DNA from: Apostichopus japonicus
Taxonomy: Eukaryota; Echinodermata; Holothuroidea; Aspidochirotida; Stichopodidae
Direction of reading: 5' to 3'
DNA length: 64,000 nt
Assembly: GCF_037975245.1 (NCBI RefSeq)
Contig: NC_092576.1
Coordinates: forward strand, 29,428,611 to 29,492,610
Shown piece by piece: positions 54,850 through 64,000 of the stretch; within the stretch, counting starts at the first letter, position 1, and each line of letters begins with the position of its first letter. Under the pieces are notes generated by a model. The model saw nothing but the letters and a program-made list of their open reading frames with translations. It searched no databases and was not told the DNA's origin. The position numbers and the translations under genes were made by a program.

Positions 54850-57640
54850 TTGAACATTTATCGTATTGTTTATTGTCTTATTTGCAGCATTTTTGGTAGG
54901 GTTTAATTGTATTCGCTAGGGTGTGATTGCATTTGGGTCAGGTGTGGTTTAACTTTCTCTTCAGGTGAGTTCAACTTCATGGAATATATTTGTCTAGGCT
55001 GGGCGCCTTCGGAGAAACATATCTCAATAATATATTTCAGTAGGAACTTGAAAATGTTAACTGTTTAATCTTCATTAATATTATAAGGCCCATTAGGCAT
55101 TTATTTATGAGATGGAACTATTACCGGTTAGAGACTGTCCTGTCCAAAAAAAAATTATTTGTACGGTTTCAGTTTCTGACCGAGGGCCCTCAGTCAAACA
55201 TACATTGCTATATCCGGTAAAAAACACCTCCTTTACCCAGTCAAAACTGTTCGTAAGTTTTGCGGGTACTCTATCCGTCCCATTCTCTCATTTTTACATG
55301 TTCTTAGCCTTTAATTTAGGTATAAACAACAATAATTATTTAATTTCAGAAACAATACTTTTATATTTTATATTTTATTTAAATGCAACTCTTATGGGCA
55401 TCAGTGTTGGAAGAATCTCATTACTTTTCTCTCAGTACTCAGTACTTACTATAGTATCAAGTCATCAAGCATCCATATTCTCATAAATACAAATGATGAC
55501 AAAGTTTCCAAGCTTTATTTTTAAGCTTAATGAATAAATCCGAATCGAACCTAGACCTATAGGCTATGGAAGTTTATGTTGTAGTCTGGGAAGCTCATTC
55601 CAGGGAAATAATGTTCGTATTCCGACACACCTTATGATATTTACACCAACATGCTTATAACAAGGACAGATATGGTGAAAATTATGTTACCTTTTGAAAG
55701 TGTCCGCGGCACTTTACTTTTAAAGTCCCGCATACGGCGAAGCTATGTTCAATTTTTTGGGAAATAATTTTAAGTATCCTCACTGTTTCAGTGTGTTGCA
55801 ACTCTCGTGATGGTCAGATGCATGGAAACTACTTACATTAATGATTTTCTTTTTGGACAAAAAAGTGGCCCCATATCTAAAAATGCATTTTTTAGCTAAA
55901 CTAGCCGGTTACAGTGATGTTTAAAAATTCACTTTTCCTGCACAAATCCAGCATTTATTCCCAAAAAAAGAGGGTGAGGGCTGCTTCGATCGATTGTATT
56001 ATAATCCTGTAACAAAAGAAATTTAAGAATAAACAATTTTCCACTACAGATGTAATTTTGAGGTATAGAATACAAGTTTTTAACTCCTGTTTAGTATTTT
56101 CTTACTTTTTGAAATTTACGAATTATTCTTAATTTAGTAATCATTATTCAAGTTTCAATTTAGCTCTGGAAGTATGTGTGAAACACTCAGAATTTCATGG
56201 AATTCATGTAGTGCGTACATTTCAATATGTTGATTTTGGTTTTTGGGGAAATTGGTTAATTATCAGTGATAAACATTTTGTTAATTAATGATCTTGTTGA
56301 AGCTATCTTTTGAATTTTTTGGTAAAATGCTGTAGCCAAAAAATTCCCCCTGCTAAAATCATTACTTCTAGCTATCAAAAAAGTGAAATACTGTATATTT
56401 TTTCGTACATGGCATCAACAATTATATAAATTCACTATTAGAGTACATACGGATATTGTAGAATAGCAGGAATCACTGATGGCTGTATTTGTGTGAAATG
56501 TTGAATTGTGTTCGCTTTCCACATATTAGAAACAGACAATTGTTATAGAAGAATTTCTTTTCTTACAACAGCAAACTGTATCATGCAGCATTCCAGACAG
56601 AATTACAAAGGAGCAAAAAACCTTGAACAAATATGATTTTCACTGGTTAGTTTCAATCTGTCATTCCTTTTAGCCCCCCCCCCTCCCCCAAAAAATAGTC
56701 GCTCTCTGGTCAGCGCGTGCGACAATTTTTTATCGTGCGCGTCAATGCTTTTATTTTTGCATTTCCCGCAATATCTTCAACAGGGCCCTCTTTTTCCGAA
56801 TCGTCTGAAATATTCGCACGTTAAAAGAGAACGCGTCCCCGCGTCGATTTCAGAACTTTGGTCTCACCAGAGACGAATTATCATTTTTTGAAGCTCTGTC
56901 AGTGCTTTACTATGAACAAAGTTGTACATAATTTGAGGGCCAGAAAAAAATACAATTGAACATGACAAAATTGTTTGAGTGGATTTTTGTATAAATGCTT
57001 GTCTAAAGAAGTGGCTAACTTATTGATACATTGTGTGTTACTGAATGTATTGCAAAACGGAAATTATTATTATTAATTATTATTATTTTAATCATAGTTT
57101 GTGGTTATGCATTTACCGTAAAGTATAGAGTATAAGTAAAAACTTTTGAATTTCTGGACCCCTTGGATGGCACACTTGCCATTGGTTGATTAATCCTTAC
57201 TTGACTTTTTAAGTATTTATTTGAAAACACGCGTCGGAGGGGTAGTCAAAATTGGGGCACCCAAAATGGGGATACGATCGCCGTGTGGAAGAGTAAAGGT
57301 TTAGCAAAGACATACTTTATCTTACGAACATCTTATACATCTTATACTGTAAAAGACTGTACAGTAGTTGGCAAAACTCATTTATGATGTACTTGAAATA
57401 CTGTTAGTGTTATTGTGACGTCATTCCTGCCCATTAAGACTGATTGTGTCCATGGAAGTCCAACAGTCCGCACTTTTTTGGGAAATTTGAAGAACAAGTC
57501 TTTATAAATTCAATAATAGACATTTTAGACTGGATATATAGCTATATATTGTATAATTGTATAATTCTTTGAATTTCTTCCCTAAATTTCATTTACTGAT
57601 ATAAATGATTTCAAAAGGTATGATCGACAGTTCCTAGGAT
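54850..57640. other. Stretch without recognised genes
   Basis: AT-rich intergenic sequence. An open frame at 55112-55486 is hydrophobic and has no motif. C and A runs lie near 56670-56690, and a tgacgtca at about 57417-57424. Confidence 0.3.
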
Positions 57641-57644
57641 TTAC

Positions 57645-58326
57645 ATGAAAATGTCAAAAAGGCTATCAGAAGGTGATAAAGGAGCCAGTACACCAGAGGT
57701 TACTAGCGACGATTCACCAGGGGTTCCTAGTGTCAAAGGAGCAATTACACTTCCATGTTGCTAGTGATGAAGGAACCAGTACATCATACATGTGTGAAGT
57801 TAGTGATCAAGGAGCCAGTAAAATACATGATGTAAACAATGAATTGGATTCTACCATAGAGCAACCTCCGGAAAAAGCAGGGAAAGCGCCATGTCTTTTT
57901 CAGTCATTTGACATGTGTGATGCATACAGTGTGGCTTCAACACCAGTCGGGAATTGGCCAACTTTTGCAGCATGTATGGGGCTTGACAAATTTGATCCTG
58001 TAGATGTCACTCAAGGAGCACTATGCAGAAGCAACTATATGAAATGGTACGACTCCCCAAGGGCCACAAAATGCGGTATGTGCCAGAAGTACTTGAACAA
58101 AAAGGTTCAAGGTCACACAGTTCCAGAATTTGAAAGGATAAAAGCATACTATGAAGAAATTGGTGACAAAAGGGCCAACTTAACTTCTGATAGGAAAGTG
58201 TGTATGAAGTGTCTGAAAGACATTTCAAACCTAAGAAGATTCCATGATGAGGGATCTTTTTTGGACCAGAAGGCTTACGACTCGAGTCTATCAAAGCTTC
58301 TGGATGTGTACCAAGGATATGTTTAG
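57645..58326 (+). CDS. Unknown protein with two CxxC pairs
   Basis: From ATG 57645 (KMSKRLSEGDKGASTPEV) one frame runs to about 57765. The main frame (about 57673-58326) is free of stops for 217 codons and repeats a short motif (SDEGTSTS, SDQGASK) that also occurs in the first frame, so a one-base shift near 57760 probably joins them. Later parts read FDMCDAYSVASTPVGNWPTF, YDSPRATKCGMCQKYLNKK, RKVCMKCLKDISNLRRF and end YQGYV. The CGMC and CMKC pairs could bind zinc. I do not recognise the family. It precedes the THAP gene by 300 bp on the same strand and might be an N-terminal exon of another element or gene. Confidence 0.5.
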
Positions 58327-58639
58327 CAACCCAGCCAACCCCGAAAATATTGTTAAAGAGGACATGACATGGTTTTACTAATCACCCTGTTTGGTATACT
58401 CAAGTATATTTACTCCACGAAATGCTAAGTTTTGTAGCCAATAAAAAATTCATATAAGTGAAAAATTCGCGTTTCAAATTCCCTCCAAAATCCCCTCTCC
58501 GAAAAATAGGTCTGTAAGGTCACCTGACCAAGTGACGCAACCTGAGGCAGTACTGTCACATGGGTACTGTAGGGTACTGTTTGTGTACAACCTACTCTAC
58601 ATCAATCCTAAATTTGGAGTGTGAAAAAGGAACGCTAAT

Positions 58640-58938
58640 TCATCCGTATTACCAAATTGCAAAATGGGTGTAATAACGTTTCTGGAAAAGGAATTAGCAC
58701 CCATAGATTTCCAACCGACGAAAAAACTAAGAAACTTTGGGTATCCTTTGTGAACAATACGCGATCTAATTTTAACGGGCCTACTGAGCATACTGTGATA
58801 TGCAGCGATCACTTCGACAAGAATTGTTTCTCAATTGCTGCAAACCTTCAACAGCAGTTTGGCTTTGGGGGCATTTCAGGCAAGGGATTCCGAAGCATTC
58901 TTCCGGATAAATACCCAACATTTAGGAGGAAAAAACAG
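58640..58938 (+). CDS. THAP zinc-finger exon
   Basis: C2CH signature: Cys pair near 58658-58673 (PNC in one phase, GCNN in the next, so a one-base shift), Trp in KLWVSF, then C..H in VICSDHF, with FRSILPDKYPTF at the AVPTIF-like position. Ends acag/gtatgg. THAP domains bind DNA and occur in P-element and Kolobok transposases. Confidence 0.7.
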
Positions 58939-59271
58939 GTATGGAACATGTAGGCCTACCCGCAACTTCGACATCAATAAGCAGTGTTGATATTAGTTCG
59001 GAGCGTAAGCCTAGTGTTAGGATATCTTACCCTACTGCAGTGGAGTCGACAGACGTCACTGCTATGCCTTCTGCAGCACCCACGGAGAAGAAACAACGGT
59101 TCAGAGCGAAGGGCGAGGAAAGGGTAAGTCCATTCTATTTTCTGTCCTGTCTAGGCCTTTTACAATTATCGTATACAATGAACAGTTTCGGATTCAATCA
59201 GCCTTCACTAATTACTTTATATTTCTTCTTTGTATAATACAGTTTCTGACTTTCTGAGTTCTTATTTTCAG

Positions 59272-59394
59272 GAAGTAAAAGAGATTGAAGCAGAGTATGA
59301 CCTAGCGGCAATCAAGCGTCAGGCCGATTCTTCTCTGAATTCCACTGGGCAAAGCAGTCAACCACTAGATGAGACACCCTTTGAGTTTGAAGAG
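59272..59394 (+). CDS. Linker exon of the THAP gene (41 codons)
   Basis: Between cttattttcag and gaagag/gtacat, open in phase 0 after the preceding exon ending gaaagg/gtaagt. Reads EVKEIEAEYDLAAIKRQAD, Gln/Ser-rich after that. Probably an unstructured or coiled linker. Confidence 0.5.
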
Positions 59395-59736
59395 GTACAT
59401 TTCATATTCTTGTGTGCTGTGCTGCCCTAGTAAAATGTGCTATATGCCATACACTTAACAATTGTAATTCTCTTGCTTGATTTTCATTTGCATATTTCAT
59501 ACAATATTATTACTCTCATTCTGGGATATTTTGGTCTATTTCGGGGAAAACATGATCCAGAGACGCGCCTTAGCGATTGGGTAATTGACATTACGATGTA
59601 CAGCAAACGTTTAGCTGGCCGTTCAGTAGGTTAACCGTTGAACCCTACTTGGATGTTTGCTTCTTTTTAAAGCTCTTGCATCCTTGGTCATAGCATATTA
59701 TTATGAATATTTAACATTTATAATACTTGTATTTAG

Positions 59737-60527
59737 GGTGACTACTGAGAACCGTGAATGCCAGACTGATGCTGTTGTGTTTAAGGAGAAACCGTACAGA
59801 AGATCAAAGGCTGTTCAGGTCAAACAGAAGATGAAAACTAAAGGTAGGAGTATATCCTAGATCTATATGTCAATAACTTTCTTAGGGCCATTTGACAGCA
59901 ATGGAGGTGCAGCAGCTCAGTGGTGAAAAGTCAAACCCTTATCCGAGAGGTACCAGCCGTAACTGTTGTGTTGTGTCCTTCACCAAGATATAGAACCTCC
60001 GATTGCTCTACGCCACTCAGCTGTAAATGAGTACCAGCCATGCCTGGGAGTTAACCTGTGATGGTCTGGCGTCCTGTTAAGGGCGAGCGATAGGCAACGT
60101 CAAGCACAAAGTATTTGTCTTGTTCATGTTTTATTCATATGCACCATGCCATACATGTAAAAGCTTATAACATTGTGAACTTGTATGGTGTATATGCAAA
60201 ATGGTCACAGCACAAATTGTTACTGCAATTCATCCTTTTTTTTCAGTTTATTGCTGGTACTGTTACTACTGTATAACTCAAGAGGGTTTTTTCTTTCTCC
60301 AAAGAAACGCAAACAATCAACTCAGTTACTTCAACTTTTAGGGAGATGGTGGATGTGAAGGTACAGTGTACTCTGTATAAAGAGTCTCAAGACATCCTCA
60401 CCTCTGCATGAAGGTGTACCTGAACTCCATATTGATTTTGAGGAGGTGGAGGGGGAGCAGAGTGAAATTGAGGAGTACCATCCATCTGACGAGTCTCGTC
60501 ATTCTAGTGAGAGTGCGTCAACAAGGT
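59737..60527 (+). CDS. Two linker exons of the THAP gene (59737-59843 and 60305-60527)
   Basis: The first follows tatttag and reads ENRECQTDAVVFKEKPY, ending aaag/gtagga. The second follows ctccaaag and joins in phase (ETQTINSVTSTFREMVDVK), then runs through a one-base shift near 60405 into an acidic stretch (VPELHIDFEEVEGEQSEIEE) ending caag/gtgata. A tRNA-like SINE lies in the intron between them. Confidence 0.45.
59905..60100 (+). repeat. tRNA-related SINE in an intron of the THAP gene
   Basis: gcagcagctcagtggtgaa is A-box-like, followed 20 bp on by atccgagaggtacc. The body has ccactcagctgtaaatgagtacc and ggcgtcctgttaagggcg, words I associate with invertebrate SINE cores. No A-tail or target duplication was resolved. 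Confidence 0.45.
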
Positions 60528-61119
60528 GATATCAATATTCGGTCATTCAGTACCCTATGTAGTTTGCTTTACATTCAATTTCTGTATGAATGCTTATCAC
60601 AAAGATTGTTTTACGGAAAACAGCGCATGCTTTGTTGTCAGGTGTGGTCATGTGTGTATGTGGAAAGAAGACAAAATGGGAAAAAGAAGTGAAAAGTTAT
60701 TTTAAAGGAAACATGATGTCCCAGCAAGCCTTATATGCAACTTGGTTTTAAATGATACTTAACTTTCAAAGTACAGAAACACGATAATAAAAAAGGAGAC
60801 AGCCTTATAAATTATGCCACTCTGGCCATGGAAGAAATTTTGTAAGTCATCATTAGCTAAGAAGCTGCAAAAAGAATACAGTTTTGCTACATATTTTGGC
60901 AGCAATTTCTTTTTTGCTTTTGTTTATTTTTTTCCTGATTTTTTATTATGTTGTGTTAACCCCTTATACTATTCTGGCACGACATGTATCATATTTTTTA
61001 CTCTTGTATTTATTTTTGCCAAATTTGAATTTACTTTTTCTAGTGGTGCCGAAGAAACTACGATTGGGCGGAGCCAAAATTGTTGGTATTCAGGTCCTGC
61101 TGACTTGCCCTCTTTGCAG

Positions 61120-61579
61120 TCTGTCTCAAATGCAAAGGTTCCTGCAAAGCCAAAGTAAACAACACCATTGGAACTATGGTTTGCATTCGGCAAAAGTGTA
61201 ACACCTGCAGCTGGAGTCAGACATGGAAGAGCCAGCCAATGCTGAAAGAATCCCCTGCTGGCAATATTTTATTGTCAGCTTCAATCTTGTTTGCAGGCGC
61301 AAGTCCTGTTAAAATCCTGAGGGTCCTGCAGCACATCAGTGTTCAGTGCATCTCTGAAAGAACATTTTCCCGCCACCAACAGTTCTTCAGTCAGCCTGGA
61401 TTGTTCAAGTGTGGGAGAAGTGCCAGAAAGTCACTATTGCTAACTTGAAAGCTGCAGCAAAGCCCCTTTTCCTTGGAGGTGATGCAAGAGCTGGCAGCCC
61501 TGGTCATACAGCAAAATTTGGCAGCTACAATGTCATGGAGCTGAAAACAAACAAAATTGTTGATGTCCAGCTAGTCCAA
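61120..61579 (+). CDS. THAP gene, Cys-rich and first catalytic exon
   Basis: Follows cctctttgcag and ends gtccaa/gtaagt. A Cys cluster (CLKCKGSC, CIRQKCNTC) leads to SQTWKSQP, PAGNILLSASILFAG and RVLQHISVQCISERTFSRHQ. A one-base shift near 61400 moves the frame to WEKCQKVTIANL, LFLGGDARAGSPGH and NVMELKTNKIVD. The usual GGDGR.DSPGH is GGDARAGSPGH here, so one expected acidic residue is lost. Confidence 0.65.
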
Positions 61580-63551
61580 GTAAGTGATCTTGAAATGTAT
61601 TGCAATATCTTCTTTTCATTTTATTTGCTGCAATAATCAGTAGGGGGAAGTCTGATACCCTCGTGCACTTATACCACATAAATTACAAATGTAAAACAAT
61701 TTCAATTGGTTGCTCCAAATTTTTTGTTCCAAACATTTTGAGAAATTGAATAATAACAATTTGGTCAAACTCCAAATTTCTGGATATTGTTTGACAATTA
61801 TATTTTGATTCTAGACAGAATCTTTGCCTCTTTATGTTATAGAATGATCCATAGCTTTAAATGGTTAAGTTAATATTCATGTCATAATTAATATGTATTC
61901 ACTTCAATGTTCTCACAAAGAGAACAAGAGCATCAATGACGCAATATCTCAATACTGGAAGTTCTTATTTCAATTCCTAGTTTCATATCTTTGCTCTGTC
62001 TCTACAATTATCAATATCAATATATATAATATTTTTGGTCATACAGTTTGACGTCAATGACAACAGTCAAATAAGAAGAGGCGAACAACTCGACCATATT
62101 CTTGATGCCCGCCTTGAGAAAGCTAGGCCTATCGACCTACTGTACGTTACTGTAGACTGTAGTGGTGACTACCATCAAAACTGTGTACACTTCCAAGTAT
62201 CAAAACAACCCACGTTTTTCCATCTCAATAATTTTTGACATGAAGATTTCGTGGATTTGTGACTTGGAAAAAAGAATGTACAAGTAGATTACAAGTTTTT
62301 AATCGAAAGTGATGGGTGGCCTCCTCCTCCCCTTAATAGCCACCACAGTTCCTCTCCATTTTAGTATTTTCTTTTAATTCTTTGTATATTTGATGTCAAA
62401 CATAACAGGTTCAAAAGAAAGGTAAACATACTTCTTATAACCCTATTATATCCTTATAAATAAAACATAACCTTATCCCATTTTTATAGTCTTATAAAAG
62501 TTGTGATGCTATGGCCGGCTCCTCTTTTATACATACTCCAGTGAAAATAAATTGTGATAGATTATAATTTTGGTTTTTAATTCTTTTCATTGGGGGGGGG
62601 GGGTTAAAGAAATATACCAAAGAAGCTGTTAATTCATAATGATGCTTCATTCTAGAAATGCACAATATACACTCTATTCCAAATGAATAGTTGTTGTATT
62701 ATCCCATTAACATTATGTTAAATTTATGGAGTCATAGTTAATAAATAAGTTGGAAACTTAACTTAAAATTAAAACACACTGTAAGGCAATCAAACAAACT
62801 TACTGTACCCTGGCCCAAAACTGCCTGAACACCACCAGTACAATGCTAATGTGGCTATTACTAAATGAAGGCCTAATATAGAATGTACTACGCATAGCCT
62901 AAACTTGAAGCCTTCAGCAGCACAACAAAGTGTATACGTAATTATACAAAATACCTGATGGGCAATCAAACAAACTTATCATGACTCTTGCTCTGAAAAA
63001 CTACCTGAACACCAGAACAATCCTTAAATTGATATTACTAAAACCATGGAGCTATAAACAGACGAAGTCCTAATATAAATTAAATGCAGTACAACAATGT
63101 GTATATGGAATTAGTGTGCAATACACTACCAGTACCAGCAGCGTATCTCACAAAGGTACAGAAAATTGGTCGTGAGGGTGGCCATTTTCGTATATCTAAC
63201 ATGTAGCTGCCATGAGTCATAGCCAATCTGCTACAAACCAGACTTGGAGGCGGGGCTTAATCATCAATAAAAACAAGGAAACAAACAAGTTTTGGAGCGT
63301 GTGCAAAAAAGGTTTGTTTGAACTGTTTTTGACAGTGATTTGGCCAAATTTGGACATAAATCGGTGAAAAAGTCATAGAATGAGATACAATTCTGGAATA
63401 AAAAATAGTGACTTTTGTTGGCCTTTATGATATATGCTTGCTCTGGAAATTCCAGAGAAAAATAACTTTGTATGAAGACGCTGAAAAATTTTTAAGAGAA
63501 GAGAGGGTCCCATTTACTGTTACAATATCTCTATACATTTAATGTATTGAG
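61580..63551. other. Intron of the THAP gene
   Basis: AT-rich with a G10-type run near 62592-62603. An exon-like piece at 62045-62238 follows a weak acceptor (VNDNSQIRRGEQLDHILDAR) but does not match the family and is probably not used. Confidence 0.4.
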
Positions 63552-63753
63552 ATAAAAATGAAGTTGCCAGCAGCAATGCCATGGAGCTGGAGGGATTATA
63601 GAGAGCTGTGACATGCATGAAGCAGGAGAAACTTTTTTCAGACTGTATTGTAGAGAACATTGTCACAGATCGGCATTGTAAAGTTGCAAAGTGGATCACG
63701 GAAATTTGACTAATTGAACGTAAGGCACTTTTATGTGTGGCACATAGCAAAAT
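63552..63753 (+). CDS. THAP gene, later catalytic exon
   Basis: Reads IKNEVASSNAMELEGL, then past a TAG, FSDCIVENIVTDRHCKVAKW, and after a shift FYVWHIAK ending aaaat/gtaagt. It continues in phase into the exon at 63924 (IKKKLSAIGKKKGCE). VTDRH is intact. The FDVWH position is FYVWH. The acceptor ttgag is weak. Confidence 0.6.
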
Positions 63754-63923
63754 GTAAGTTTATTAAGTGGGAAGATTTTATGTCTATTGTCAATTGTAGT
63801 TCCAAGAGTAGCACATGTTACTCATAAATGTTTCTATTAGCTGTCATTAGAAAAAATACTTATTCTGCAAAATGTATTCTTTATATTTCTGTAATTTTCA
63901 CTTTGTGTTTATTTATTTCTCAG

Positions 63924-64000
63924 CAATAAAGAAGAAACTGTCAGCAATTGGCAAGAAAAAGGGATGTGAAGGTGTGAACCCGTGGATACGGAGTATCATC
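63924..64000 (+). CDS. THAP gene, start of next exon (cut by window end)
   Basis: Follows tttatttctcag. Reads IKKKLSAIGKKKGCEGVN and PWIRSII, the segment after the WHxAK motif in Kolobok-like transposases. The frame is open to the end of the window. Confidence 0.6.

Larger units (their letters stand above)
58628..64000 (+). mobile_element. THAP-domain, Kolobok-like transposase gene, runs off the window
   Basis: Exon-like parts in order: THAP zinc finger (58640-58938), linker exons (58985-59123, 59272-59394, 59737-59843, 60305-60527), a Cys-rich part and conserved catalytic region (61120-61579), a later catalytic exon (63552-63753) and the start of another exon (63924 to the end). The THAP part has GCNNVSGKGISTHRFPTD, LWVSFVNN, VICSDHF and KYPTF. 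The transposase part has PAGNILLSASILFAG, CISERTFSRHQQ, LFLGGDARAGSPGHTAKFGSY, IVTDRHCKVAKW, FYVWHIAK and KKKLSAIGKKKGCE. I recall this order from Kolobok-like transposases. Residues expected as Asp in DSPGH and FDVWH are Gly and Tyr here, and there are stops and frameshifts, so it is probably inactive. Confidence 0.7.

Noticed and set aside
62045-62238. Possible exon of the THAP gene
   Set aside because: The acceptor is weak and the residues do not match the segment expected between the two catalytic exons, which join well without it.
1-64000. CRISPR arrays, bacterial operons, rRNA genes
   Set aside because: None is present; the repeats seen are tandem satellites or transposons and the genes have introns.

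Overview
This window is eukaryotic nuclear DNA from an animal, very probably a marine invertebrate and most likely a deuterostome (echinoderm favoured, not proven). The reasons are AT-rich intergenic sequence, introns with GT..AG borders, frequent GGCCTAGGCC-like palindromes, many decayed transposable elements, and repeat families I associate with echinoderm, lancelet and hemichordate genomes. There is no bacterial gene organisation, no CRISPR array, and no rRNA or intact tRNA gene. Almost all recognisable coding sequence belongs to mobile elements or transposase-derived genes, and most copies carry stops and frameshifts. Family names below come from motifs I read in the translations and from memory of those families; no database search was possible.

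Layout, 0-27.8 kb: a Ty3/Gypsy integrase end with a chromodomain (0-1 kb); the end of a non-LTR reverse transcriptase (1.55-2.2 kb); three tandem partial copies of a Penelope-like element (2.2-5.7 kb); a 188-bp SINE-like insertion with target duplication (6.03 kb) and two more copies; a Gypsy pol end followed by an LTR candidate (10.3-11.3 kb); an almost complete but degraded Gypsy gag-pol (11.36-15.2 kb); a small unknown gene on the minus strand (15.5-15.9 kb); a DDE transposase-like ORF ending in a C2H2-like finger (16.4-18.1 kb); a 200-bp tandem repeat (18.3-18.9 kb); a Ty1/copia LTR, primer site and gag (21.4-22.3 kb); and a Gypsy integrase followed by a zinc-finger ORF and a 3' LTR (24.8-27.7 kb).

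Layout, 28-64 kb: a pair of protease domains, a USP-type deubiquitinase followed by a Ulp1/SENP-type SUMO protease (28.2-30.2 kb); a truncated hAT transposase (31.9-32.8 kb); a large intron-containing transposase-like gene of a multicopy family (34.2-46.8 kb) whose introns hold two near-identical 469-bp MITEs, a LINE fragment, a tRNA-like SINE head and a 12-bp minisatellite between a TATA box and a poly(A) signal; a 300-bp-class tandem repeat (47.6-49.2 kb) and AT/ATAC microsatellites (49.9 kb); a Tnp2 (Transposase_21, CACTA-like) gene on the minus strand (51.0-54.8 kb); an unassigned intact ORF with two CxxC pairs (57.6-58.3 kb); and a THAP-domain, Kolobok-like transposase gene in several exons (58.6 kb to the window end).

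How the parts relate: this is a nest of independent insertions rather than an operon or pathway. The most unusual items are the USP plus Ulp1 pair, the multi-exon gene with an apparent D-D-E triad, the Gypsy element with a zinc-finger ORF behind a splice-acceptor-like sequence, and the single-ORF DDE protein ending in a C2H2-like finger.
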